The position numbers were made by a program, and so were the translations under genes. Below, in pieces: positions 7,177 to 17,400 of a stretch of DNA of 25,053 bases. Numbering within the stretch: position 1 is the first letter of the stretch; each line of letters begins with the position of its first letter. Below the pieces are notes generated by a model, which made no database searches, was not told the DNA's origin, and saw nothing but the letters and a program-made list of their open reading frames with translations. This DNA is from UBA6136 sp964386975. Lineage in GTDB: Bacteria; Pseudomonadota; Gammaproteobacteria; Methylococcales; Methylococcaceae. The DNA lies in the NCBI GenBank assembly GCA_964386975.1, contig CAYLUS010000029.1, positions 1 through 25,053 on the forward strand, read 5' to 3'.

Positions 7177-8069
7177 GGGGAGGGCGTCGAGGTTGGTTGC
7201 CGTCGCCACCTCAGGTGCCCAAGGCCTGCATGGCAAAGTCCCAGAAGGATCATGAGAAGGCTGTTACCGACCAGCGGTGCGAGCACCGGATCGTGGGTAA
7301 AAAAGCGCAAGGCGATTAGCACCGCAAGGCCAATGTTGCGGTTCGCAGCGCCCAGTCCCAGCGCAATCCGGTTGCTGCTGCGCATGCTTAGTGCGTGTCC
7401 CCCCATCGCATAGGCCAATTCATAGGCCAGGATCATGGCCATGATCTCCTGAAGGGTCAGCGTCTGTAGGTGCGACCATTCGGTCAGTGTCAGGGCAATC
7501 AGCGACAGGACGCCGGTGATTTCCGCAAGGCCATTTACCCCCCTCACCAGCCAGCGCATCCTCTGTCCAAGATGCCGATGCACGATCATTCCAAGAAGCA
7601 GGGGCAGGGTAATGGACATGAAAAGGAGTTCAAGGATCAGACGGGGCGCAATCGCGAGAGCCTGTTGTTGAGGATCAATCAGGAATTGGCAGAGCGAGAG
7701 GCTGAGCGGCGTCAGAAACGCTGAAAAGAGCGGAAAAAGTGCGGTCATCCCGGCGGCCAGGGGCAGGTTTCCTCTGGCCATCCGCACAAACAAAGGAACC
7801 ACTGGCGCAAATGGCGATACGGCCAAAATCACCATCGCCCAGCCGGTCGGGGCGGGGATTCCCAGCCACTGAATCAGGGCGACACAAAGCATCGGGATCC
7901 ACAGGAAATTGACGATCAGGATGGTCGGATAGGGTGCGCCTGCGAGTGCCTTCCTCACCGCTTTGGGTTCAAGCTCGAGCCCGACGCCGAGGAGCAGCAG
8001 AAACAGAGAGGCAAAGGCAAGCCCCTGCAATCGCTCCGGATTCATGACAGCGAGAAGGAAATCCATCAT
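7158..8069 (-). CDS. Bile acid:sodium symporter family transporter
   Basis: A 303-residue inner-membrane protein with about nine or ten hydrophobic segments and the layout of the BASS/SBF family. Features include LLLLGVGLELEP near residue 20-32, AVSPFAPVVPLFVRMARGN near 85-103, and ALGLGAANRNIGLAVLIAL near 235-253, the last matching the conserved second crossover region. Family members import organic anions such as bile acids, pyruvate or pantoate with sodium; the substrate here cannot be read from sequence. I chose the ATG at 8069 (MMDFLL); the open frame runs 34 codons further upstream but without membrane-protein character. It diverges from the HpnN-like gene and converges with the sulfotransferase gene. 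Confidence 0.85.
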   Translation of the reverse strand: MMDFLLAVMNPERLQGLAFASLFLLLLGVGLELEPKAVRKALAGAPYPTILIVNFLWIPMLCVALIQWLGIPAPTGWAMVILAVSPFAPVVPLFVRMARGNLPLAAGMTALFPLFSAFLTPLSLSLCQFLIDPQQQALAIAPRLILELLFMSITLPLLLGMIVHRHLGQRMRWLVRGVNGLAEITGVLSLIALTLTEWSHLQTLTLQEIMAMILAYELAYAMGGHALSMRSSNRIALGLGAANRNIGLAVLIALRFFTHDPVLAPLVGNSLLMILLGLCHAGLGHLRWRRQPTSTPSPQSLMP

Positions 8070-8162
8070 GCATTCACTCTGAATAAAGGGCCAGGAGGTT
8101 CCGATTCTGCAAAAAATGGCATTATTCTGAACGATTGCAAACCCGTCATACACTGAGGCGCC

Positions 8163-10841
8163 GTGAACCAACCGCTCACAATCAAGGCTCGCATGGATCT
8201 TGCGCTGGCCCGATGGTTCAGTCTATCCGTTCGCCACCCTGCAAAAATCATCGGGCTGGCGCTGATCGCGGCTGGCCTTGCCCTCTGGTACACACTAGGC
8301 CATCTGAAGGTCAACACCTACCCTGGCAACATGCTGTCCGACAGCCTCCCTTGGCGTCAGGACAAGATTCAGTTTGAAAAAGCCTTTCCACAATTTCGCG
8401 ATTCGGTGGTGGTTGTGCTTGATGCGCCGACCCGTGATCAGGCATTGGATGCGGCCAAACGACTGCATCAGATGCTCTTGGCCCATGCCGAGCATTACGA
8501 ATGGGTGTTTTATCCAGGCGATAGTGCGTATTTCTTGCGCCAGGGTCTTCTTTACAAGGACCTACCCGCACTGGATCAGCTGGCGTCTCGATTGGCTGAG
8601 GTCCAACCGTTTTTGGCCGATGTCTCACGTGATCAAAGCCTGTCAGGTGTCTTTCACCTGCTGGGTCGGGCGCTCCGGGAGCCGGAACAGGCAGATCTTC
8701 GCCTGGACACGCTGTTTGCGCATCTCGATCAAGCGATCACAGGCTACCTTTCTGGACAGTCGGTTCCCCTGTCCTGGATCTCGCTGGTCGAGGGTACTCC
8801 GACCGCTGCCGCTGACCGCCGGGTGTTGATGGAGGTCATGCCCAAGATGGAATACAGCTCGCTGGCGCCGGGTGCTGACATGATTCAGGGCATTCGCGAT
8901 GCGGGTGCCTCGCTGGGATTCTCGGCGCAGGGGGTGACGCTGCGGCTGACCGGTGGAGCACCACTGTCGATTGATGAGCTGCAAAGCGCCAGTGTCGGGG
9001 CGCAAATGGCCAGTGTCGGCTCCTTTGTGGGCGTTGCGCTGGTGCTTCTGATCGGTTTGCGATCGTTCTGGTTAGTCGTGGTGGTTCAGGTGGGTCTTCT
9101 TCTGGGACTCATTTTTACGGCTTTTTTTGCAACCCTTTCGCTCGGGCAACTGAATCTCATCTCGGTCGCCTTTTCGGTCATGTATATCGGCCTCGGTGCC
9201 GACTATGCCATTTACCTTTGTCTCCGTTACCGCGAGCTTTCGCGTCTGATGCCTTCAAATCGCGCGGCTCTCAAGACGGCGGTGCGCCATGTCGGCGGAT
9301 CGCTTGAAATTGGCACACTGACAACATCGATTGGATTCTTTTGCTTTATCCCGACCAGTTACCGGGGAGTTGCCGAGCTTGGCATCATCTCTGGTGCGGG
9401 CATGTTCATCAGCCTGGTTGTGACGCTCATGATTCTTCCCGCCTTTCTGGGCCTGCGCCGACCCGCCCGCTATCGTCCCTCTAAAGCCAGCGATCATCCG
9501 GTCCTGCCTGCCTGGGTTGGAAACGGCTTGAGTCTTCCGGTCCGATACGCGCCTTGGGTCCTTGGCGCTGCCCTGGTTCTGGGCCTCATCTGTCTGAACC
9601 GGCTTGAATTTGCCCGTTTTGATTCAAATCCACTGAATCTTCAGGATCCCACGCGCGAATCCGTTACCACGTTCCGTGAACTCCTCAAAGATGCTGGCAC
9701 ATCGCCCTGGTCACTCTCGGTGATTGCAGCCGATGCTGCCACTGCCGCCGATCTCAAGGCACGCCTTTCGGGGCTACCCGAGGTTGATAAGGTCCTGAGC
9801 CTTGAGGATTTCGTGCCTGAAGATCAGGAGGAAAAACTGGTCATCATCGATCAGTTGGCCCTACTCCTCGGTGGCGATCTGGTTCCTCCCGGGGGGGGGC
9901 TCAAGCGGGTATCGGCTGCCGATGCCGTTTCCTCGTTGAGAACCTTTGAGTCGAGTCTTTCCCGATACCTCGAAACACAGCCCTCGCGTCTGGATCATCG
10001 TGCCGGTACCCAGCTGGAAATCCAGATGGCGCGGCTGATTGATCGACTGGAAGGACTTGATGGCGAATCGCAGGAAAAAGCGGTTGCCCGCCTTGAATCG
10101 GTCTTGACCGGGCAGCTGGATCCCTTGCTTGCGCGCTTGAATGAGGCACTAAAGGCCCAAGGCGTGACAGCCGAGGCATTGCCTGAGGATCTCAAATCGC
10201 GCTGGTTGAATCCGGAGGGGCTCTATCGGATTGAGATCCATCCCAAAGAGGATCTCCATGACCCTGATGCCATGCAGCGGTTCGTGGCCTCGGTCAAGAC
10301 TGTTGCACCGCATGCCACCGGAACCCCGGTGTTGTTCATGGAGTCCAGTCGGGCGGTCGTCAATGCCTTCCTAGAAGCCTTCGGGCTGGCCTTTATCGCC
10401 ATTACGCTGGTGCTTTACCTGACCATGGAGGAGGCAGTTGATGTGGTTCTGGTTCTTCTTCCGCTGGTCTTGGCATCGCTATTGACGGCGGCGATCATGG
10501 CCTTTGCCGGAGTGCCCTTCAATTTTGCCAATATCATTGCCTTGCCTCTGGTCTTCGGAATGGGCGTTGATAACTGCATCCACATGGTGCACCGCTACCG
10601 GACGGCCCCGCCTGAAACCGGCAGCCTGCTCGGAACGAGTACGGCGCTTGCCGTCTTCATGAGCGCGTTGACCAACATCAGCGGCTTTGGCAATCTGGCG
10701 GTGTCGCCGCATCGGGGAATGGCCAGCATGGGCATCATGCTCAGTATCGGCATCCTCTCAACGCTGGTCTCCAGCATGGTGGTGTTGCCCGCACTTTTGC
10801 GAGTACTGGAGCGGCGCAAACAGGCCCGAGCGGTCGGTTGA
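8163..10841 (+). CDS. hpnN: HpnN-like hopanoid RND/MMPL transporter
   Basis: An 892-residue RND-superfamily exporter of the MMPL type. There is one membrane segment near residue 25-45, a large periplasmic domain, a five-helix block (about 275-435), a second periplasmic domain, and a final block (about 735-885). Conserved motifs GLGADYAIYL (about 342-351) and GMGVDNCIHM (about 799-808) carry the Asp residues used for proton transfer. The order and sequence, e.g. NTYPGNMLSDSLPWRQ near the start and GLLYKDLPALDQLASRLAEVQP, resemble HpnN, which moves hopanoids to the outer membrane. It starts with GTG at 8163, with GAGG five bases before. No hopanoid biosynthesis gene is visible nearby, so the symbol is tentative. 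It is coupled to the next gene (TGATG). Confidence 0.82.
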   Translation: MNQPLTIKARMDLALARWFSLSVRHPAKIIGLALIAAGLALWYTLGHLKVNTYPGNMLSDSLPWRQDKIQFEKAFPQFRDSVVVVLDAPTRDQALDAAKRLHQMLLAHAEHYEWVFYPGDSAYFLRQGLLYKDLPALDQLASRLAEVQPFLADVSRDQSLSGVFHLLGRALREPEQADLRLDTLFAHLDQAITGYLSGQSVPLSWISLVEGTPTAAADRRVLMEVMPKMEYSSLAPGADMIQGIRDAGASLGFSAQGVTLRLTGGAPLSIDELQSASVGAQMASVGSFVGVALVLLIGLRSFWLVVVVQVGLLLGLIFTAFFATLSLGQLNLISVAFSVMYIGLGADYAIYLCLRYRELSRLMPSNRAALKTAVRHVGGSLEIGTLTTSIGFFCFIPTSYRGVAELGIISGAGMFISLVVTLMILPAFLGLRRPARYRPSKASDHPVLPAWVGNGLSLPVRYAPWVLGAALVLGLICLNRLEFARFDSNPLNLQDPTRESVTTFRELLKDAGTSPWSLSVIAADAATAADLKARLSGLPEVDKVLSLEDFVPEDQEEKLVIIDQLALLLGGDLVPPGGGLKRVSAADAVSSLRTFESSLSRYLETQPSRLDHRAGTQLEIQMARLIDRLEGLDGESQEKAVARLESVLTGQLDPLLARLNEALKAQGVTAEALPEDLKSRWLNPEGLYRIEIHPKEDLHDPDAMQRFVASVKTVAPHATGTPVLFMESSRAVVNAFLEAFGLAFIAITLVLYLTMEEAVDVVLVLLPLVLASLLTAAIMAFAGVPFNFANIIALPLVFGMGVDNCIHMVHRYRTAPPETGSLLGTSTALAVFMSALTNISGFGNLAVSPHRGMASMGIMLSIGILSTLVSSMVVLPALLRVLERRKQARAVG

Positions 10842-11608
10842 TGACAGCCCGCGCTGGAATGGAGCTTCGCCCCAAATGCATGTTTTGGGCGCTCCTGTTG
10901 CTGGTAACTGCACCACATGCCGACAACGCAGCAGTCACTCTGGCCCGCTCGGTATTTCAAGGACTTGCGAAATTCGAACCATCGGCGCCCCTTGTCATCG
11001 ATTCTCCGGAAGATTATCTGGGTCCCGGTGACCGCGCGGTTCCCTTCTCGATCAAGCTCAACGACGGCCCGCTAATGGGCCGGGAGCAGCACCAGCTGCG
11101 GCCTTACAGCGGGCCCTTGGGTGAGGGTCTTCATGAATATTTGCTGAATGCCAACGAGTCGCAAGTGCTCGGCTTCGATGCACGTGCGGATCTCGTCGTC
11201 ATCGGTGCCATTGACCGGAAGGAGGGCGTCATGACGCGCTTCACGCCCCCCAAGCCATTGCTGATCCAGGGCGCCCCGGGAACCCGGCGTCATGAGACGG
11301 TCAGCGTGGAGGTGATCGACCTTCTTCGGCCAGAAAAACGTCTGCATGAGGGTCGGCTGGAGGTCGATGTGGTGTACCGCGGTGCCCTGATGATGGATCT
11401 TTCTGGAGAGCAACTGCTTGCGGTTTTGATGGACTCGACGGCGGTTGGAAAAATTGGTCCAGCGACGATTGAGGATCGGCAGTATCGGCTGTATGCCGAG
11501 GATCTCGGGCTGATTGCCAGCCGGGAACTGCAGAAGGTCAGCGCATTTGCCGTGTACCGGAGAAGCATTGATGAGCTTCGCTTGCTGATCACGGATCCGC
11601 CGTCCTGA
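10841..11608 (+). CDS. Predicted exported protein, partner of HpnN-like pump
   Basis: A 255-residue protein that I do not recognise. A hydrophobic stretch CMFWALLLLVTAPHADNA near residues 13-30 looks like a signal peptide, so the rest should be periplasmic. There are no obvious catalytic motifs or further membrane segments; the mature part is mixed alpha/beta in character with several DLVVIGAI/VSVEVIDLL-type beta strands. Its ATG overlaps the last base of the HpnN-like stop (TGATG), implying translational coupling and a shared task, for example accepting or passing on the exported lipid. That role is inference from the overlap alone. A TTG one codon earlier is an alternative start. Confidence 0.75.
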   Translation: MTARAGMELRPKCMFWALLLLVTAPHADNAAVTLARSVFQGLAKFEPSAPLVIDSPEDYLGPGDRAVPFSIKLNDGPLMGREQHQLRPYSGPLGEGLHEYLLNANESQVLGFDARADLVVIGAIDRKEGVMTRFTPPKPLLIQGAPGTRRHETVSVEVIDLLRPEKRLHEGRLEVDVVYRGALMMDLSGEQLLAVLMDSTAVGKIGPATIEDRQYRLYAEDLGLIASRELQKVSAFAVYRRSIDELRLLITDPPS

Positions 11609-11724
11609 ATCCCCGACGCATCGCGCGTGCGCCCGCCGTCCTAAGCGCCGGATCTTCCGCTAAAATGAGGATCCTTTGGACAGCCGTCCTGCCCTCCAGC
11701 CAAGGCATAGCGATTTATTGACTC

Positions 11725-13233
11725 ATGGCCTCTATACTCAGTCGCTCCTGGCTCCGCTTGTCTTCCGATCAGCTGCGTGTTGAAGCCGCTTTAAGAGCGG
11801 CTGTTGTGATACTGCTGATGATGGATTGCGCTGGCTGTGCCATCTGGGGGCCCGATTATGCCAAGCCGGCGACCCAGACGCCGACGGCTTGGCAAAGCCA
11901 GGATCCCAAGGCCCGCATGGACGCGGTACCGCTGCCGGAAATGGCTTGGTGGGATCGGTTCAAGGATCCGGTTCTCAAGGACCTGATTCGACGGGCGCTT
12001 GAGCAAAACAACTCCGTGCAGGCGGCGCTGGGCCACGTCTTCAAGGCGAAGGGACTGTTGCAGCAGATCGAGATGCGCTGGGTGCCCACGCTCGATGCCG
12101 GTGCCGGGTACATTTCGGTACAGGATACCAACGAGGTGTCCATGGCCCGCTTACCGGTTTCCAACGGCTTTTCGGCGGGTTTCATTCCCAACTACTCCAT
12201 CAATATTCTCCAGCAGCTGCGCACTCAGGAGCAGGCACAAGCCAATCTTGCCGCCAGTGAGGCGGCCAAGAACGCGGTCAGGCTGGCGATCATCGGCCAG
12301 ATGGTCGGCAGCTATTTCAGCCTGCGCGAGGAGCAGTATCGTCTGGTGCTGCAGACGCATCTGGTGAGTGCCCTTGAGGGCTTCGTCGAGAAGAACCGGC
12401 AGAGTCACAACGAAGGACTGATTTCCTTGTTCACGCTGCAGCAATATTTGATGCAGCTGGCGGATGCCAGGGCAGAAATTCCCGTCATCCAGTACAACAT
12501 TGTCCGGCTCGGCAACACCATTCACTTGCTGCTCAATGAAAATCCGGGCACGGTGCCGGAGAGTCAGGATTTCATGGCTATTCCCTACCAGCAGATTATC
12601 AGCGGCAACTTGCCCTCTAAAGTGCTGATGAACCGGCCGGATGTGCTTGCGGCCGAAGAGCAGCTCAAAGGGTCCAACGCCAACATCGGGGTCAATACCG
12701 CCTTCTTTTTTCCAACCATCAGCCTCACAACGCCGATTGGAGAAAGTTCAGGTTCGCTGTCGAATCTCTTTACCAGTCCCCAGAGCTACTGGCAGTACCG
12801 GGGCGGAATCAGCACGCCGGTCGTCAATCTGGGCCAGTTTGGGGCCATCAAGTCGGCCAAGGGTCAGTATTACACCGACTATTACAATTACATTCAGACA
12901 GTCCGCAATGCCTTTGCTGCGGTTGACAGCGATCTTTCGTCGCATCACAAATACACGGAGAGTCTGGAGTCGATGTTGGATTTCTTCAAAACGTCGGCCA
13001 CGCGTTATGAGTCTGAAAAAATCCGTCATGATGAGGGGCTGGTGGGAATGCCTTCGGTCCTTTCGCTGGCCGTGGTCATGGATCAGGCCGGCATCGCGGC
13101 GGCCAAGGCCAAGCTCAATCAGTTATTGAGTATCGTTCGTCTGTATCAGGACCTGGGCGGTGGCTACAAGGTCTGGAATTCCGAGACGCCGCATGACCTC
13201 GGCACGGGGCGGCGGTTTGAGGATCTTTTCTAG
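11725..13233 (+). CDS. Outer-membrane efflux lipoprotein, NodT/OprM type
   Basis: A 502-residue outer-membrane factor of the NodT family, the exit duct of a tripartite RND pump. The N-terminus has a hydrophobic run AAVVILLMMDCAGC with lipid-acceptor Cys38, followed by the characteristic GPDYAKP and later WWDRFKDPVLKDLI and NRPDVLAAEEQL (about 306-317), all typical of the family. Two repeated OEP domains with long helices cover residues about 70-270 and 295-480. The n-region is long and no ribosome site is clear before the ATG at 11725, so the true start could be slightly downstream. The membrane-fusion gene follows ten bases after the stop, and the whole pump is one operon. Confidence 0.92.
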   Translation: MASILSRSWLRLSSDQLRVEAALRAAVVILLMMDCAGCAIWGPDYAKPATQTPTAWQSQDPKARMDAVPLPEMAWWDRFKDPVLKDLIRRALEQNNSVQAALGHVFKAKGLLQQIEMRWVPTLDAGAGYISVQDTNEVSMARLPVSNGFSAGFIPNYSINILQQLRTQEQAQANLAASEAAKNAVRLAIIGQMVGSYFSLREEQYRLVLQTHLVSALEGFVEKNRQSHNEGLISLFTLQQYLMQLADARAEIPVIQYNIVRLGNTIHLLLNENPGTVPESQDFMAIPYQQIISGNLPSKVLMNRPDVLAAEEQLKGSNANIGVNTAFFFPTISLTTPIGESSGSLSNLFTSPQSYWQYRGGISTPVVNLGQFGAIKSAKGQYYTDYYNYIQTVRNAFAAVDSDLSSHHKYTESLESMLDFFKTSATRYESEKIRHDEGLVGMPSVLSLAVVMDQAGIAAAKAKLNQLLSIVRLYQDLGGGYKVWNSETPHDLGTGRRFEDLF

Positions 13234-13243
13234 TGAGTACATC

Positions 13244-14407
13244 ATGCACCCGGGCCTGATTCTGTCCCTTCTGTTTCTCGCGCTGCTGACCGCCTGCGGC
13301 AAGGATGCACCGATTGAAGCACCGCTCCCGCACGTCAACGTGCTCGAACTGCAACCCAAAGACATCGAATACGCATTTGATTACCCGGGCGTCGTTCAGG
13401 GGGTGGTCGACTATCCGGTGATTCCTCGTGTCAGCGGCGCGATATTCAAGCAACTTTATAGGGAGGGCAGCGCGGTCAAGAAGGATCAGCCGCTTTATGA
13501 GATCGACCGGCGGCCCTATCTGTTTGCCCTCCAGAATGCCGAAGGTCAGGTGCAAAAAAGCCGGGCGGCGATGGAGAACTACCGCATCATCTACGAGCGT
13601 TATGCCAGCCTGACCCGCAAGGATGTCACCTCGGTCCAGGATGTGAATGAGGCCCTGATCAATTATCAGGCCGCGGCCGGCAACCTCAAAACCGACATTG
13701 CCAATGTCAACAACGCCAAACTGAACCTCGAATACTGCACGGTCAGGGCCCCGGCATCGGGGTTTATCTCCGAACGCATGGTGTCTGAAGGGATGATGGT
13801 GACGGCGTTCCAAACCCAGCTCAATGTCATCAACTCCAGGGACACGATGTATGTGGCTTTCTCTGTCCCGGAACTCGATCGTCTGGCCATTGAAAATGGC
13901 CAGTTGGACGGGATGTACCAGGTTCCCGAAGACTATCGCTTCACGGTGGATCTGGAACTTGCCGATGGCAGTCAACTGCCCGGCGCCGGCAAGGTCGAGT
14001 TTAGCGACGTCCGGGTGTCCTTCTCCGATGGCGTCTGGCAACTCAGGGCCAGCATCGACAACCAGCGGCTGCCGCGCAACAAGCTCATCGCCGGCCAGTT
14101 TGTGCATGTGATCTTGCGGGATCTCATCGTCAAGTCGGCCTATGCAGTCCCGCAGGAATCGGTATTTCGTGACCCGGAGGGTTCCTATGTCTTCCTGCTG
14201 GCAGATGGCAAGGTGAGGAAGCACCGCGTCAAGGCCGGAAAGTGGCTGATGGATGGTACCCAGCTGATAGATCAGGGCCTTCGACCCGGCGATCAGCTCA
14301 TTACCAACGGCGGGGTGCGGATTGATGATGGGCAGGCCGTCATCGTCGATGAGCGGACCCCTGATGCCGCGGCTGCTGCCAGAGCCCTTGAAGGCCAGAG
14401 CCGCTAG
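13244..14407 (+). CDS. RND efflux membrane-fusion lipoprotein (AcrA type)
   Basis: The 387-residue periplasmic adaptor of the RND pump. The start MHPGLILSLLFLALLTACGK gives an LTAC lipobox with Cys18. The protein then shows the biotinyl-lipoyl-like half (PRVSGAIFKQLYREGSAVKKDQPL, about 64-87), a helical hairpin with the KDVTSVQDVNEA region, the second lipoyl half (TVRAPASGFISERMVSEG), and C-terminal barrel domains. I chose the ATG at 13244 because the frame upstream of it runs inside the outer-membrane-factor gene and only this start gives a signal peptide. It precedes the inner-membrane pump by nine bases. It links pump and exit duct; the substrate is not evident. Confidence 0.93.
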   Translation: MHPGLILSLLFLALLTACGKDAPIEAPLPHVNVLELQPKDIEYAFDYPGVVQGVVDYPVIPRVSGAIFKQLYREGSAVKKDQPLYEIDRRPYLFALQNAEGQVQKSRAAMENYRIIYERYASLTRKDVTSVQDVNEALINYQAAAGNLKTDIANVNNAKLNLEYCTVRAPASGFISERMVSEGMMVTAFQTQLNVINSRDTMYVAFSVPELDRLAIENGQLDGMYQVPEDYRFTVDLELADGSQLPGAGKVEFSDVRVSFSDGVWQLRASIDNQRLPRNKLIAGQFVHVILRDLIVKSAYAVPQESVFRDPEGSYVFLLADGKVRKHRVKAGKWLMDGTQLIDQGLRPGDQLITNGGVRIDDGQAVIVDERTPDAAAAARALEGQSR

Positions 14408-14416
14408 GAATCCGAC

Positions 14417-17400
14417 ATGCTGTCTGAAAAATTCATCAAACGGCCCGTGCTGGCGATGGTCTGTTCGATCATGATCATCATTGGTGGGGTAATGGCCGCG
14501 ATCTATGCGCCGATTGACCAGTATCCCCTGATCATCCCCCCGGTGCTGAACATCAACAGCACGTTTCCAGGGGCCAGTTCCGAAGCGATCGCCAATGCCG
14601 TCGCTGCCCCGATCGAGGACCAGATTGCCGGGACCGAGGGCATGATCTACATGCAGTCAGCCAGCCAAAATGGCAGCAACAGCGTCTCGATCAATGTCTA
14701 CTTTGATGTCGGTACCAGTCTTGGCGTGGTTGAGGCGGATACCCTGAACCGTTCCTTGACCGCTTCAAACTCCTACATTCCGGAACAGGCAAGGGCTCAG
14801 GGCATCCGGATTCGCAAGATGATTCCGGATCTGTTTCAGGTGATTCCGTTCTACACCGAAACCGGTTCCCCCGATCCGCTTTACATTGCCAACTACGTCC
14901 AACGTTACATTTATCCGGTCATTGAGGAAATCCACGGCATTGGCTTTGTCAATATCATCGGCCAGCGCAGCTATGCCGTCCGTATCAATTTGGACCCCAA
15001 GCGCCTCGCCTTCTACAAGATCGGCATTCCCGAGATCATTGCGGCGGTCCGCGATCAGAGCAGCCAGTATGCGATTGGCCAGAACGCCATGCCGCCCACC
15101 TTTGGCCCAGAAAAATCCAATTTCCTGATTACCACCACGGGTTATTTCACGGATGCAAAGCAGTTTGAAAACGTGGTCCTGCGCTCGAATTTCAATTCAG
15201 ATGATGTCAATCCGCTAAATAACCCCGATCAGGTCAAACCGACCAAGCGCAGCCTTTCAGGCAATGCCCAGGTAATCCGCCTCAAGGATGTCGCTGACAT
15301 TCAGCTGGATGCCAACAATTACAACAACTACCTCTATGTTCACAAGCGGGATGAGAAGACCGGTGAGGTCAAGAACTTTGAGGCGGTAGCGCTGCAACTT
15401 TATCTGGTACCGGGTGCCAATCAGCTCAAGACCAAGGCCGAAGTGGCAGACGCCATGACCAAGATCGATGCCTTTCTTCCCAAAGGCATGAAATATTTCT
15501 ACCACTACGATTCTTCGATTTTCGTCTATCAGGCCATCCAGGGCGTGGTCGAGACACTCCTGATCGCCTTCTTGTTGGTGTTCTGCGTGGTCTTTCTCTT
15601 CATTCAGAACCTTCGAGGCACCATCATTCCGATTCTGGCGATTCCAGTCGCTGTGATCGGCGCGTTTGCTGGCATCTACATCACCGGATTCAATATCAAC
15701 ACTCTGTCCCTGTTCGGTCTGGTGCTGGCGATTGGCATCGTCGTGGATGATGCCATCGTGGTTCTTGAAAACGTCGAGCGAATCATGGAGGAGGAAAAAC
15801 TCAATTCCCTCGATGCCACCGTCAAGGCCATGGAGGAGGTGTCTGCCGCCGTCATCGCGATTGTTCTGGTCCTGAACGCGGTGTTTGTTCCGGTCGCCTT
15901 CCTTGGCGGCTTCAGCGGCATCATGATGCAGCAATTCGCTGTGACCATTGCCATTTCCGTGGTCATTTCAGGCTTTGTTGCCCTGACACTGACGCCAGCC
16001 CTCTGCGTCATCTTCCTGAAGAATGTCAGGCACGATGACAATAAGCCCAAAGTCGCCTTTTTCAGGATCTTTGACCGACTGTTCCTGAAACTCCAGGAGG
16101 GCTATATGTGGGTGGTCACCTGGATCATCGATCATGTGAAAGTCTGCATGAGCATCTGGGCGGTCATTTTTGTCCTGACGATTGGCATGTTCATCAAGAT
16201 TCCGACCTCCCTGATTCCGCTCGAGGACATGGGCTACTTCTACGATGTCATCCATGTCAATGCGGGTGGGGCACTGAAGTACAGTGTGGAGGAATCGAAC
16301 AAGGTCGCCGCCGAGATGATGAAAAAGATTCCCTACCTGAACCGTCTCGTGGTCATGGGATCCAGTGACATCATCGATAACAGCACCTACAAGACCAGCA
16401 CCTCGACCATCATGGGTGTCCTCAACAACGAGGACGACCGCGACATGTCCCATCAGACCGTCGATACGGCCATTGAGGCCACCACCCAGATTAATCAGGC
16501 GAACAAGAACATCAATGCCTATGCCTTCAATCAGCCCCCGATTCGTGGCTTAAGTCCGGCCGGTGGCACGACCTTTTACCTTCAGGCAACGCAGCCGATC
16601 TCAGTGCGCGAGATCCGCGATGATTCGGTAAAAATTTGTGAGCATCTCCAAAAAAACTTCAAGGCAGTACAAAAATGCAGCCAGTTCTATGAGGTGGATA
16701 CGCCCGAGCTTCGGGTCGATGTCGATCCGGCCAAGGCCTATTATTACGGGGTCGACTTCAAGAACGCCTATAACTCGCTGCAGGGGATCTTCGGCCTCTA
16801 CTACATCAATTTCTTTACCAAATGGGCGGATATTTTCTGGGTTGAAATCACAGGTCTCTATGATTATCGAAAGAATCCGGAACTCCTGAACACGGTCTAC
16901 CTCAAGAACAACAAGGGGCAGATGGTGCCCGCCGGCAACGTCATGTCGGTGACCGAGACTACTGGAGCGGAGGTCGTCACACGGCTCAATGATTTCCTGG
17001 CAAGCCAGATCGTGGTGGACCCCAATGAGAAGGAAGGGCACACCTCCGGGGAAATCATGAAGATTGTCGAGGAGGAGGTCCCCAAGGTCCTTGGAAACCG
17101 CTATGCGGTAAAGTGGTTTGGTCTTGCCTATCAGCAGCAGATTGCCGGTAACCAATCTGCAGTGGCCCTGTCGCTGGGGCTGATCATGGTCTTCCTGATC
17201 CTTGCCGGTCTGTTTGAAATGTGGGTGCTGCCGGTCGCCATCGTCATGGCGCTCCCTTTTGCACTCTTCGGTGCGGCCGCTGTATTGCTGGCCTTCAATA
17301 TGCCGAATGACACCTATTTTCAGGTCAGTCTTCTGACGCTGATTGGGCTTTCCGCCAAGAATGCGATTTTGATCGTGGAATTTGCGATTGAGGCGGTCGA

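Noticed and set aside
13115..14224. Long open frame (369 codons) on the minus strand
   Set aside because: It lies antisense to the membrane-fusion gene, which has clear family motifs; the product is a low-complexity shadow rich in His, Asp and Arg.
15257..15934. 225-codon minus-strand frame inside the RND pump gene
   Set aside because: Shadow frame; its composition mirrors the pump's codons and it has no plausible start signal.
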